Of a stretch of DNA of 64,000 nt, positions 1-12,200 are shown piece by piece. Position 1 is the first letter of the stretch, and the number at the start of each line of letters is the position of its first letter. The notes below the pieces were generated by a model. The model was not told the DNA's origin, did not search any database, and saw only the letters and a list, made by a program, of their open reading frames with translations. The position numbers were made by a program, and so were the translations under genes. This DNA comes from Cheilinus undulatus (Eukaryota > Chordata > Actinopteri > Labriformes > Labridae): positions 35,090,110-35,154,109 of the forward strand of contig NC_054886.1 of the NCBI RefSeq assembly GCF_018320785.1, in the 5' to 3' direction.

Positions 1-82
1 CGGTAACATGCAGCTAACATAGTTAATCTTAGGAGTTATAATCACCCAACACTATTCTTGATAAGTCCCAGAAGAATCTAAA

Positions 83-508
83 TAGGGATGCAGAATATTA
101 TTGGTCTGGTATCGGTATTGGCAGATATTAGCTAATAAAGGCAAATACCGGTAACAGCAGATATCAAAATTTCTGCCGATATTTACACCCGATATTTTGC
201 CTGTGTATTTCAGCATATACTGACTGTAAAATTTGCCCGTATATACTAATAAATTAATGCAGTTTTAGGCTTAACCAACAGGCCTCTGTCAGTTGAGGCC
301 TTTCTCTTTTTTATCCTCATTCTTTAAACTTTGAATTGTTTATTGAACTACTAAAGATTGTTTCCTTGGTTATTCTCAAACCTTAAAGTGTTTTCAAAAG
401 GACAGAAATTTCTTGTCCAAAAAGCATAATTAAATATCGATATTGATATCGGTATTGGCTATAATGAATCTTTAAATATTGGCAAAAATCCAATATCGTG
501 CATCCCTA
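83..508. mobile_element. Non-autonomous hAT-type MITE with perfect target duplication
   Basis: The 426-bp element begins TAGGGATGCA and ends TGCATCCCTA. It is flanked on both sides by the same 8-bp direct repeat AATCTAAA (75-82 and 509-516). Eight-bp duplications and short inverted ends of this kind are typical of hAT elements. The interior is AT-rich and has no coding frame. It lies in the intron upstream of the first visible exon of gene 1. Confidence 0.85.
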
Positions 509-585
509 AATCTAAAGGCACAGGTCACAGGTCCACACCTTGATGAGCACTGTCTTTGTGTGACTGCAGTATCATTGCAGCCTCT

Positions 586-587
<2 letters not shown>

Positions 588-671
<84 letters not shown>
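588..671. repeat. Poly(A) run followed by (AT)n
   Basis: About 33 A residues are followed directly by about 25 AT dinucleotides. It is an intronic simple repeat about 70 bp before the splice acceptor of the first visible gene 1 exon. Its length is likely to be polymorphic and hard to assemble. Confidence 0.95.
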
Positions 672-676
<5 letters not shown>

Positions 677-740
677 TGTTAATAGGGCAAAATCTTTATA
701 TAAAGCTTTCCTAAAACTTGCGTTTTTCTTTGTTTTTTAG

Positions 741-3700
741 TGTTAAAGTCACAGTTAAAGGAGGTGAGGTGTCCTCGGGGCCTGCAGGAGGCAGAGTTCC
801 TGGACCTGCTGAAGGTGTCCTTCCCTCAGTTGATGGGAGAGTTTGATGTTTTTACTATAAATCCCACCAGAAGACTGAAACCTCTTAAACTAAAGGTTAT
901 GACTCCAGAGGAAATTCAAAAGGCTCTCAAGTCCGAGGGGAAAGGAAGATCTGCGCTTTATATACGGCTCAAGGTAGAACACTGTCTTATTTCAGGTGAT
1001 CCAATGCCTGGTACTGTATTTTGACACTATAAGGGAGTCAGTTTACTTTTACCAACATTTATCACCATTGAACTTGATGCCATATCCCCAAGTACTGCAA
1101 AAATGCAACTTATCTTTGTTGCGCGTGAAATGTATAGCTTTCAGTAAATGATTAACAAACTGCTGCTTCAAATGGACATGTTTGAACCTCACAAAAGGAT
1201 AAAATTTAACAGTTTGCTTGTTTTAGGGGCCAAATGAACCCCTGAGCAGCCAGGACACAACAAATGAGGAGAAACCACAGGCAAGGTAGGTCCAAACATG
1301 CTGGTCATGAAGTGTATTTTCTTTCGTACAAAATACTGAAATGTCCGACGTAAAAGTTAAAACAGCCATAAATAAGCCACAGTGCCTGTTAAAGTATTCA
1401 CCCTGGAATAAAAACCTGTAATGTAAAACAAGTATCTGCATAAATATTCACCCCTTTAAAGTGACTGATTAATTCAACAGAGGTCCAGACAGCTTGTGCT
1501 AGTAGTCTCAGTGTCAGTATCCATGGTTACCATTGCACCATGAGGACTAAATAACACTCAGAGAAGAGGTTATTGAAAAGTCTAAGTCAGGGAATGGAAA
1601 CAAGTCTCTGAACATCCCCAAGAGTTCAGTTAAATCACATGTAAATCTGCCGAGATTAGGCCGTCCTCACAAACTGAGTGAGCGTGCAAGAAGGAGACTA
1701 GTGAGAGAGTCCACCAAGACACCCATGACTACTCTGAAGGAGCTCCAAGCTTCAGCAGCTGAGATGGAGAGACTCTGCAGACAACAACTGTTGGCCGGGT
1801 TCTTCACCAGTCAGAGCTTTATGGGAGAGTGGCAAAGAGAAAGACACTGTTGAAGAAAACTCAGATTCAGTCTGGACTAGAGTTCACCAGAAGGACTGTG
1901 GGAGACTCCATGGTCAAGAGGAAGAAAGTTCTTTGGTCTGATGAGACCAGAATGGAGCTTTGAGACCATCAGACAAGACGCCAAATACTGACGTCACCAC
2001 AAACACACCATCCCGACTGTGGAGCACACTGGTGGTAGCATCATGATGTGGGGATGCTTCTCAGCAGCATCATGCTGTGGAGTTGCTTCTCAGCAGCATC
2101 ATGATGTGGGGATGCTTCTCAGCAGCATCATGCTGTGGGGATGCTTCTCAGCAGCATCATGCTGTGGAGATGCTTCTCAGCAGCATCATGCTGTGGGGAT
2201 GCTTCTCAGCAGCATCATGCTGTGGGGATGCTTCTCAGCAGCATCATGCTGTGGAGATGCTTCTCAGCAGCATCATGCTGTGGGGATGCTTCTCAGCAGC
2301 CGGCCCTGGAAGGCTTATAACCTATCCAAACAGACTGATAGCTGTGATTGCGGCCAAAGGTGACTCTACTAAATACTGACTAGCATGGGGTAAATATTTA
2401 TGCCGTTACTTATTTCCCATTGCATGTTTTTTATTTAGCTTTCACTACTTTGAGGCACTATACGTTTTGTTTGTGCCCAGGTCAAAGTTGGATTTTAAGA
2501 AGAAAGTGTTTTTTCCTCAACAGTCCCGAAGGAGCGGAGAGCAATGAATCCGATCATCTGATCATTCAGTCGGACCGCTCTGCAGCCGACAGCGACAGTG
2601 AAGATGTTGATAACGAGGAGGAGGATGATGAAAAAGATGTAGAGTGGAAACCAGGCAGTGAAGATGAGCTGAAAGACAAGATTTCTGGACCGCACTCCTC
2701 GAAGAGAAAAAAGAAAGCACAAGTCAAACGTTCTGTTGTCAAAATCCCCAAAAGTAAACCAACCAAGGCCTCTCTGCCAGTTCCTCTGTCCTGTCAAGTC
2801 TGTAAAACTCTGAGGTGGTCCAATAACAAGCTGATCAAGCATTCATGGATCCACGTAGAGGAGGCAGAGAGACTCTGTGGAGTCTGTGGAGAACAGTCAG
2901 AGTCCACAGAGGAGCTGAAGAATCACCTGGAAAGTCACAAGAAAACATACAGCTGTGACATCTGTGGAAAGAAATTCCTCTCGATTTATAGTCTGCAGGG
3001 GCACGCTCCTATACACACAGGAGTGAAACCCTTCAAATGTGACGTCTGCGGTAAGGAGTTTCTATTTAAGAATACTTTAAGAAATCATCGATGGGAACAT
3101 GTGGAGGATAAACCCCACAAATGTGATATCTGCAATGAATCATTTGCCTTAAAAGCAAAGCTGATGATTCACAGCAGGTCCCACACTGATACCAAGCCTT
3201 ACAGCTGCGACTTGTGCGGTAAGTCCCTCTGTGACCTTAAAGCTCTAACGCGACACAAGCTGATTCACTCGGGGGAGAAACGCCATGGCTGTCAGGTTTG
3301 TGGGAAACTCTTTTTAACTTCTGGACAACTTAAAGTTCACGAGAAAAACCACACGGACAGGGACAAGACATACCTCTGTGACATCTGCTGCAAAATGTTC
3401 CACACAAGAGGCCAGCTGAACGCTCACCTGAAAATCCACAGTGATGAAAAGGTGATTTGCAGCGTCTGTGGCAGGGCGCTGTCATCGAAAGGACATCTGA
3501 AACGACACATGAGGGTCCACAGCGGGGAGAGACCCTACAAGTGCTCGGTGTGTGGACGAACCTATATCTGCAGCAGTCATCTCAACTTCCACCTGAAGCT
3601 CCACGCGGGCATCAAGTCGTGTGTGTGCCAGGTGTGTGGGAAAGCGTTCTTCCGCAGGGAACACCTGAACAATCACATGAGGACCCACGATGGGAAGAAG

Positions 3701-3799
3701 CCCTACAGGTGCACCATCTGTGGAAGAGGCTTCACCCAGAGTCACTCCATGAAAACACACATGAAGAGGCATCAGCAGAGCCAGCCGTGGATGCACTGA
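741..3799 (+). CDS. Gene 1: C2H2 zinc-finger protein, 12 fingers (5' end outside window)
   Basis: Three exons are visible: 741-973, 1227-1285 and 2524-3799, all with AG/GT borders and matching phases (2-base entry, then phase 0, then phase 2). Exon 741-973 encodes the roughly 78-residue family domain with FPQL, TPEEI and ALYIRLK motifs. Exon 1227-1285 is a short linker. The last exon starts at an acceptor after a good pyrimidine tract (TTTTTTCCTCAACAG) and gives an acidic stretch, a basic patch (SKRKKKAQVKR) and twelve C2H2 fingers to the stop at 3797-3799. The protein is probably a nuclear sequence-specific DNA-binding factor; its target is unknown. Fingers 4-5 and 7-8 have non-TGEKP linkers. 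It is a diverged paralogue of genes 2 and 3, and its coiled-coil and acidic exons lie upstream of base 1. An acceptor at 2479-2480 was rejected because it breaks the frame. Confidence 0.88.
1380..2402 (+). mobile_element. Decayed Tc1/mariner-like transposon in gene 1 intron
   Basis: The left side has the familiar fish Tc1 end (CAGTGCCTG..AAAGTATTCACCC) and the right side the matching tail (GCGGCCAAAGGTGACTCTAC..GGTAAATATTTATGCC). Between them, broken frames recall Tc1 transposase: a helix-turn-helix region near 1640-1780, the motif VLWSDETR near 1933-1956 and GGSIMMWGCFSA near 2031-2066. Stops and frameshifts make it inactive. It lies in the intron between the linker exon and the zinc-finger exon. 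Confidence 0.8.
2037..2297. repeat. 29-bp minisatellite, 9 copies, grown from a transposase motif
   Basis: Nine direct copies of a 29-bp unit (AGCATCATGCTGTGGGGATG plus CTTCTCAGC, a few substitutions) fill the interval exactly. The first copy encodes the SIMMWGCFSA motif of the surrounding Tc1 transposase remnant. Because 29 is not a multiple of three, all three forward frames read through the array, which explains the overlapping open frames. Confidence 0.95.
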
Positions 3800-4095
3800 T
3801 GGACTAACCTCCACGGGTACTGGACTGGTCTGGGAGAAGGACTTTGGTCCATGTACATAATGTCTGGTTCTTTGTACAGATGCCTTAGTCTTTTGTGTCT
3901 TGGACAAGAAATCAACACAAGGACGTTCTTTTGGAAAGACGCTTTGGCTCAGTCCCATTTTTAGCTTTTACTCCTCCATCCCAAGCCCCCCACTGCTTCA
4001 GCCTCCTGATAGCCGTCATCCAGGCCCAAAGCCTCAAAGATCTCAATGACACAGGAAGAAATGATAGCTCTTACAACACTGAGGGTTATTATCAG
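3800..4095 (+). other. 3' flank / probable 3' UTR of gene 1
   Basis: Unique-looking sequence follows the gene 1 stop codon and contains no coding frame. No AATAAA occurs before the AGCT-rich satellite begins; the nearest clear one is beyond the satellite near 5858. Where the transcript ends cannot be told. Confidence 0.4.
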
Positions 4096-5812
4096 TTAAT
4101 TAGGTTAGCTTTAGCAATGTGAGCTATACCAAATGTAGCTAACATAGCTACTTAGATAATGTATCTTTGTAGTTTACAAAACTTCTTTGTGTGCTCAGTT
4201 TTAGCTATGGAAGCTACTTAGCTCTGTTATCTCTAGCTAAGTCAGCTTCACCAAGCTGCGGGGAATGTAGCGAAAGCTGACACAGCAACGTAAATAACGT
4301 ATGTAAGTAGCTTACATAGCTGCTTTGTGAACCTGATTTAGCTACATCAGCTACCTAGCTCTTTTATCTATACCTCAGATTTAGTAACATGAGCCCAAGC
4401 AAATGTAGCTAAAGCTATGGTAGCTACGTAGAAATTGTGTCTACGTATTTCACATTGCTGCTTTGTGAGATAAGCTTAAGCTTTGTTCATCATGTAGCGC
4501 TGTTATCTATAGCTTAGTTAGCTTTGGCAATATCAGCTTTAGCAAATGTAGCTAAAACTAATTTAGCTTTATAGATTATTTATTGTACATAGCTGCTATG
4601 TGAGCATAGCATAAACTGTTATGTTGATCTGTTATCCAAAGCTAAGTAAGCTTTAGCAAGGTAAGCTTTAGCTAATGTAGCTACATTGAAAATGTATCTA
4701 ACTAGCCTGCATAGCTGCTTTGTGAGATTAGCTTCAGCAACATGAGCTCTAACAAACCTAGCTATGGTAGCTACATGGATAATATCTCTACATATTGCAC
4801 ATAACTGCATTGTGAGCTTAGCTCAAGCTATGTTTGTTATGTAGCACTGTTATCTATATCTTTGTTAGCTTTGGTAATGTCAGCTTTAGCAAATGTAGCT
4901 AAAGCTAACTTAGCTTCATAGGTAATGTATCTACTTATTGTACATAGCTGCTATGTGAGCTTAGCGTAATCTGTTAGTTATGTAGATTTATTATCCATAG
5001 CAAAGTAAACTTTGGCAAAATAAGCTTCAGCAAATATAGCTACATTGAGAATGTGTTTAATTAGCTTGCATAACTGCTGTGTGAGCCTAGCTTTAGCAAC
5101 ATGAGCTATAGCAAACGTAGCTAAAGCTATGGTAGCTAGGTGGATAATATTGCTATGTATTGCACATAGCTGCTGTGAGCTTAGCTTAAGCTATGTTCGT
5201 TATGTAGCGCTGTTATCTATAGCTAAGTTAGCTTTGGCAATGTAAGTTTTAACAAATGTAGCTAAAGCTAACTTAGCTTCATAGATAATGTATCTACTTA
5301 TTGTACATAGCTGCTCTGAGCTTAGCATAATCTTAGTTACGTAGCTCTGTTATCCATAGCTAAGTTAGCTTTAGCAAAGTAAGCTTTAGCAAATATGGCT
5401 ACGTTGAGAACATATCTAAGTAGCTTGCATAGCTGCTTTGTGAGCCTAGCTTTAGCAACATGTGCTCTAGCAAACGTAGCTAAAATTAATGTAGCTAATT
5501 AGATACTGTATGTATCACTATCATGCATAGCTACTTTGTGAGCTTAGCTCAGGCTATGTAGCGCTGTATACGTGAGCTTAAGCAAATAAGCTGAAACTTA
5601 TTTAGCTACATAATTAGATAACATCCACATAGCTTACGTAGCTGCTTTGTGAGCTCAGTTTTAGCTACATTGCTCTGTTATCTATAGCATATTTAGCTTT
5701 AGCAACATGAGCTCCAACAACAGTAGCTAATGCTAATGTAGCTACATAGATGTACCTGCGTATCACACATAGCTGCTCTGTAAGCTACTGGAGCTACTTG
5801 GAGCTCTAAACA
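4096..5812. repeat. AGCT-rich satellite with about 360-bp higher-order period
   Basis: Phrases built on AGCT (TAGCTAAAGCTA, CATAGCTGCTTTGTGAGC, GCTTTAGCAA) recur throughout. Marking each 'TGTGA' after GCTGCT gives positions 4326, 4464, 4599, 4721, 4811, 4954, 5080, 5174, about 5314, 5439, 5537, 5648 and 5779. From 4599 to 5537 the gaps cycle through about 122-126, 90-98 and 140-143, so every third site repeats after 355-363 bp. This is a three-monomer higher-order repeat of at least 2.5 copies. No coding frame is present. Confidence 0.85.
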
Positions 5813-7299
5813 ATAACTCTATAGATATCAAGTTCAATCCTCTCGTGTCTGCTACAAATAAATCCATAAATGTGACCTGATCAAACTTTATAAATGAACG
5901 TGAAGAGCTTCATGACTCAGATTATACTACACACACAATGGGACGCCACATTTACTATGAATAACATCAAAGAAAGCATGCTCAGAAAACGATAGTTTTA
6001 AGTGTGCCTCTTTGAAAACCTGCAGTCTAATGTCACCCTTCCCCCCTTAATTCCACAAAACTGGGACACCCTCCCCCAGATGTGAAGGACCCAGGTCTAT
6101 AGGGCTGTGTTTGGGGTAGGGGTGTAGTGGGACTGAGCCATTGTCTTTAATTTTTCTCAGCTGTAGAAAGAAAAAACAAACTTGGTATCCAATGACCTGT
6201 TGAACCTGTTGAATGTTTTAAGTGTCAATGTTTAACACTACGTGCATTACATATTAAAAAAAGAACCACGAGTAGAGTAGATAATGTTTTTGTTTTTGAA
6301 TGTTGTAAATAGGATCCCAGTTAAGCTTTTACTAACACTGATACATTTTAATGTTGATCGTTTTTGTGGGGAAAAAAAAGAATGGTTGTTTTAATGTTTA
6401 ACACTTTTTAGTTTTAGGTTATGACATTTTTTTTTACTGATGATTTTGTTTTTGTTTGGATATTTTTTTAAATTTTCATTTTTATCCTCTCACTAGATTA
6501 GACTATATGTTTATTCAAAACCATGGAATGTAACCAAAATATACCATATAATAAACATAAAACCATTCATAATAAAGCGCACCCTCCTAAAGTAACTTCT
6601 TTATCCGGTCCAGGAAGAACAGGTGGAAGATGTGGCCGTCCCGCCCAGCCTCTGTCTCAATGTTTGATTTAGTTTTTGTGCTATTTTTACAGCATCCATC
6701 CACAGTACGGTGTAGAAAATTCTCAGACATTGTCATCTGCCTTTGAAATGTGTGGCTCCATACAGCGCTCACTAGTGCCTGCCCACTTTATCACCAGCTG
6801 TGGTTCTGGAGGTGAAACCATCTTTCAGAACCTCCACTGACTTTTTCTAAACATTACTATATCAGTGCTTTTTTTTATCCCGGGCCAGACTGACCAATCA
6901 CAAACACCCGTGACTATATGACATTCGATTCAGTGCTGAAGCATCTCTGAAAAAAGGTGATAGAAAAACATGTACCGTTCCTTTAAGAGGATGAAGGAAC
7001 TACAAATCCCACAATCCTTTGTGTTTGTTTTTTTTTCCATTAGCTCTGTTTTTGTTTTCCTAAAAGAAATAGATAAATAAATGTTTTTTATTTTTTGTGT
7101 TCTGATCAAAAAGGAAGATCAAATAGTAGAACACTGGTGATCTAGCGTTCTTGTTTCCTTTTGTGTGTCCCTCTGCAGGTGTTGTGAAATAAAGGATGTT
7201 ACATCCCCAGTGTTCCTTTTTAAAAGAACATAAATGTGATAAAAGAAAGACATTTATAAATTCCTTTTTATGTTTTTATCACAACATTAAAGCTTAATA
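5813..7299. other. Intergenic region between gene 1 and the first 20-bp array
   Basis: AT-rich sequence with no supported gene. It contains possible poly(A) signals (AATAAA near 5858, 6550 and 7191) and runs of T. Short open frames such as one on the minus strand near 6590-6770 have no recognisable motif. Confidence 0.5.
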
Positions 7300-8400
7300 G
7301 TAGAATTTACCGACTTTAATCTCAGAATTCTGACTGAAATCTCAGTATACCGACTTCAAATCTGAGTTTAATCACAGCATTCCATTTTGAGATCTGACTT
7401 AAATCTCAGAATTCTGACTTAGCATCTAAATTTTATCTTAGAATTTCAATTTAAAATCTGATTTTAATCTCAGAATACTGAATAAAATCTCACTATTCTG
7501 ACTTTAAATCTGAGAATGAAAAAAATACTATGGAATCTGAGGATTCCATTTTAAGATCTGAGTTTGATCTCAAATTCAAGCTTTAAACTCAGAATTCTGA
7601 CTTTAAATCTGACTTTAATCTCAGAATACCAAGAAATCTAAAAATTCCATTTTACATCTAACTTCAATCTCAGAATTCCACTTTAAAATCTGACTTTAAG
7701 CTCCAAATTCTCATCTAAATCTCGGAATTACGACTTTAAATCTGACTTCAAACTCAAAATTCCAATTTAAAATTTTACTTTAATCTCACAATTCCAATTT
7801 AAAATGTGACTCAGAATTCGAACTTCATCTCAGAATCTGGACATTAATTTCAGAACTCTGACTTATTCCCAGTATGCTGACTTCAACTCTGACTTATTCC
7901 CAGTATGCTGACTTCAACTCTGACTTATTCCCAGTATGCTGACTTCAACTCTGACTTCTTCCCAGTATTCTGACTTCAACTCTGACTTATTCCCAGTATG
8001 CTGACTTCAACTCTGACTTATTCCCAGTATGCTGACTTCAACTCTGACTTCTTCCCAGTATTCTGACTTCAACTCTGACTTATTCCCAGTATGCTGACTT
8101 CAACTCTGACTTATTCCCACTATTCTGACTTCAATTTTGACTCAAAATCTGACTGTAGTCTCAGAGTTCTGACTTTAAATCTGAATTAGCCTATATCTAA
8201 GTATTCTTATTTAAAATCTGACTTTACTCTCAGGATTCTAATTTATTCTCAGAACTTTAATTTAAAATCTTACTCTCAGAATTCTGCCTTTTTTTCTCAG
8301 AATTGAGACCTCAATCTCAGGAATTTCACTTAAAATCTGTAGTCTCAGAATTCCGACTTTAAATCAGAATTTTATTTTTAGAATTCTAAATCAAAATCCA
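7300..8400. repeat. Degenerate 20-bp-type array (CTCAGAATTCTGACTTTAAT)
   Basis: Imperfect tandem copies of an approximately 20-22-bp unit built around TCTCAGAATTCTGACTTT, with many substitutions and small indels. It contains a cleaner sub-array (7861-8139) and passes directly into the homogeneous array at 8401. The same sequence family lies upstream of genes 3 and 4. Confidence 0.9.
7861..8139. repeat. 31-bp sub-array, 9 copies
   Basis: Nine head-to-tail copies of a 31-bp unit (ACTTATTCCCAGTATGCTGA plus CTTCAACTCTG). Copy starts fall exactly every 31 bp from 7861 to 8109. Some copies carry CTTCTTCCC or GTATTCTG variants in a repeating pattern, indicating amplification of blocks of several units. 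Confidence 0.93.
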
Positions 8401-9129
8401 GCTTTAATCTCAGACTTCTGTCTTTAATCTCAGACTTCTGTCTTTAATCTCAGACTTCTGTCTTTAATCTCAGACTTCTGTCTTTAATCTCAGACTTCTG
8501 TCTTTAATCTCAGACTTCTGTCTTTAATCTCAGAATTCTGTCTTTAATCTCAGACTTCTGTCTTTAATCTCAGAATTCTGTCTTTAATCTCAGACTTCTG
8601 TCTTTAATCTCAGACTTCTGTCTTTAATCTCAGACTTCTGTCTTTAATCTCAGACTGTCTTTAATCTCAGACTTCTGTCTTTAATCTCAGAATTCTGTCT
8701 TTAATCTCAGACTTCTGTCTTTAATCTCAGACTTCTGTCTTTAATCTCAGACTTCTGTCTTTAATCTCAGAATTCTGTCTTTAATCTCAGAATTCTGTCT
8801 TTAATCTCAGACTTCTGTCTTTAATCTCAGACTTCTGTCTTTAATCTCAGACTTCTGTCTTTAATCTCAGACTTCTGTCTTTAATCGCAGAATTCTGTCT
8901 TTAATCTCAGACTTCTGTCTTTAATCTCAGACTTCTGTCTTTAATCTCAGACTTCTGTCTTTAATCTCAGAATTCTGTCTTTAATCTCAGACTTCTGTCT
9001 TTAATCTCAGAATTCTGTCTTTAATCTCAGACTTCTGTCTTTAATCTCAGACTTCTGTCTTTAATCTCAGACTTCTGTCTTTAATCTCAGACTTCTGTCT
9101 GTAATCGCAGAATTCTGTCTTTAATCGCA
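8401..9129. repeat. Homogeneous 20-bp satellite, about 36 copies
   Basis: The unit is TCTTTAATCTCAGACTTCTG, with a second variant ending AATTCTG that creates EcoRI-type GAATTC sites. Copies keep a strict 20-bp register except one 17-bp copy at 8641-8657. Near-identity points to recent amplification. It ends about 130 bp before the ATG of gene 2. Confidence 0.96.
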
Positions 9130-9258
9130 GTAGTGGACGTCCTTTATTTCTGTTTTGGTGATAACCGCCAAAGACGGCTGTAACGGAACAAACACCAAGC
9201 GGAACCTTTAGTGAATATGCTATCCAGCCGGACAGTATTGGTGTACGTGCAATGCAAG
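9130..9258 (+). promoter_or_regulatory. Presumed promoter / 5' UTR of gene 2
   Basis: This 129-bp stretch between the satellite and the start codon is partly alignable with the 5' flanks of genes 3 and 4 (shared GATAACCGCC, TAACGG and GCGGAACCTTT). It lacks their CCGCTAGGTGGCG motif. No TATA box is evident. A promoter role is inferred from position. Confidence 0.4.
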
Positions 9259-12200
9259 ATGGAGGCAACCAGTGTGTTTGTTTCCCCGGTGGAGCTGAAG
9301 CTGTCTAAAACTGATATTCTGAGAGAAGTCGTGACAGAGAAGCTGACCACGGCAGCGCGGGAGATCTTCGCGGTGGTGGAGAGAACTGTAGCCGGATATG
9401 AGGAGGAGGCGGCGGGTCTGAGGCAGGAGATCGACCGTCAGAGGATCCAGCTGGAGGCTGTTCTTCAGCCCAGAGTCTCTCTCAGTAGAATAGGTGGGAT
9501 CTGACACTGTGGAGTAAACACTGATGGTTTTAGCTCATTCACGTCTATAGAAGGGTGTTTTATCCTCTAATGCTGGTTTCATGGATTGCTACAGTTTACG
9601 GAGTTAAAACATGAAAACCGGAAGTTCCCTCTTATGTTTTTCCCATGAAGAGGCGGATAAAACTAAATCCAATAAACTTTAATTTCTGATCCATGTGTCC
9701 CCGACTGTTAATGGGGGAACTCTACAAAGAGGGCAGGTCTGGAGTTATAATAATGACGATAATCATAATAATAGTTGTAGTTTTTTTTGTTATTGTTTTG
9801 TACTAATGGTAGCTATGATAATAACTATAACAATGGATAAACATCTGATCAGGATGCCTCCTGGTCGCCTCCCTGTGGAGGTCTTCCAGGCACGTCCTAG
9901 GAGGAGACCCCGGGGTAGACCCAGGACTCACCGGAGGGATTACATATCTCTTCTGGACTGGGAACGCCCCAGAGCCCCTCAGGAAGAACAGGAGTTGCTG
10001 AGAGGGATGTGTGGGCTGACTCGCTTGCCTTTTTTTCCCTCTTATTTTCAGAAGAAGAGGACTTGGGGAGCAGGAACATGGCTGACCACGCTGATGAAGA
10101 TGAAGAGGCAGGAGAGGAGGAGTTTAGTGAGGAGCCTTTGGAGGACTCACGCCAACAAGACCCGAGAGACGCAGATTATCAGCCAACTAATGCAAGGTTC
10201 AAATAAACGTGGCATAACCAATAAATACATGTTCCCTTAGAGAATTAAAGAGTTACTAAAAGTATTGGTGGCGATTTTCTCTGGTTTGATGTTCTTGCAG
10301 ACCTCTGTTGATGAAGAGGAGGATGAAGAGAGCTGTTATAACCCTCAGAGTCTGTCTGTTAAAGGACTCCAGGATCAACCTTCTCAAAAGAGGAGGTAAG
10401 GAAGTGAAACATGCATAAAGGATGTCGTGAACATCATTAGCCCCCTTTAACCGACCTTTTTGTTGAGCCACAGCTCAAAGCATTGCTGTTCAGTGATGGT
10501 CTTAAACTCTGTAATGGTCAAAGCTTGTAAAATCAAGTTAAACTGAGGGGTATCGTCACAGACTAAACACTTCAGTAAGGGTTTGAGCTGTCACTGGAGA
10601 AAGCATCCTGGCAGAAACCAAAGAGTTCAGTTAAGACTTACAAAAAAGACTTGTTGATGCTCACAAAGCAGGAGAAGGATGTACAGAGTTATCGCAGCGT
10701 TTCCAAGAGTCAGAAACTAAAGTGGGAAGGACCATTGAGATAGTCAGTGAGAGCCACAAAGTCCAGAATGAGCTTGGCAGAGGTAGGAGGAGAAAAACTT
10801 GAAAGACCCTGGAAAGAAATCTAGTGAGAGATGTGTCTGAAGACCCCAGAATAACTGCCAAGAGTCTAGTGAAGGACTAAGACAGGTCAGGTACTGTAGT
10901 CTCAAAGAAGACCATCAGTAGAGCCCTGCAGGAATGGACTGAGAACTACCAATCAGTAATGGCCTTCTGTGGCTTACCCTCCTTAAATTTGCTCTGCTCC
11001 AGCCTCTGAGAACACCCTTTACAACAAGGCTTGTTTTCAGTGACCTAACATGGTGTTTGCGTGTCCATGAAAGGTCTAAAATCCACAGAACAACCTCTGA
11101 AGGACTGGCTCAGCTCACGTGGAACCACCTGGCACCATTCTTATCAAATAAAATCTAAAGTGGAGGCAGCCTGAGGAAAAGCATGATGGTGTCCTCCTGT
11201 GTTTTTCAGTGTTGAAGTCCCAGTTGAAGACGTTGAGCTGTCCATGGGGTATGCAGGAGGTGGACTTCCTGGACCTGTTGAGGGCCACCTTTCCTCAGTT
11301 GACAGGAGAGTTTGATGCTTTCACAGTTGACGCCACCAGGAGACTGAGACCACTGAAGGTACGGAGACTGACACCAGAGGAGATCAAGAAGTCCCTCAAA
11401 TCCACAGGGAAAGGAAGATCTGCTCTGTACATCCGGGTCAAGGTAAGACCTTCCTGAAGGACCATTGTTCTGCCAGTTCCCGGTCTGATGCCACACTTCC
11501 TGTTTGGTTGTGTTCAGGCAACCACGGTAGCTGAAACAACGCGTGTTAGCAAATATAACCACAGTTGCATTAAAGTTGGGTCATAAATAAAAACTGAAGT
11601 CAAGTCAGAATGATTGTTAAATCTCATAACTCCATATTTTATTCAGAACAGAATATAAACAACAGATCAGATGTTAAACTGAGACATTTTAACATTTCAT
11701 GAAAATAATGCTGCAATCAAATTCAAATGAGCTCATATTTTAATGGAGTGGAAAAAGTCTCAGTTTAACATCTGATCTGTTGTTTCTGTTCTATTGTGAA
11801 TACATTTGGGTTTATGAGTATCAGTATTTATCTCAGTACTGGTCTAGTGTCAGGACCCACTTTTATCTGTTTTATAAGCAGTTGAAGCCCAAACGTTTGA
11901 TATTTTTCAGCCAATCACATTAACTCAAAGAAAAACTGAGCAGCATGTGCTATAAAACTCTTGAAAGAACAAAAGGATGAGAGAAACTAACATGTTAGAA
12001 AGGTGCTTCATTGACTTTATGACACACACAAGCATGATCCACTGAACCTGGCTCTGCCGTCCACTTTTTGGACGTACGCCGTAAGCTACAGCCTAGATTC
12101 AACACAGAAGCTTAAATCAGGCTTAAGCTTCTTTATTATGGACTTCAATGGCTGAAAATATATTTATTTCAGACATACTCAACGTGTGGCTCTTTTATGT

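Noticed and set aside
2019..2379. Three overlapping open frames rich in CCGDASQQHH-like repeats
   Set aside because: They result from a 29-bp minisatellite being open in all frames; there is no start or splice context.
2479..2523. Alternative acceptor at 2479-2480 for the gene 1 zinc-finger exon
   Set aside because: It gives the wrong phase after exon 1227-1285; the acceptor at 2522-2523 keeps the frame and matches genes 2 and 3.
8401..9129. Regular short direct repeats that might look like a CRISPR array
   Set aside because: The 20-bp units abut with no unique spacers, and the genome is clearly eukaryotic. It is a satellite.
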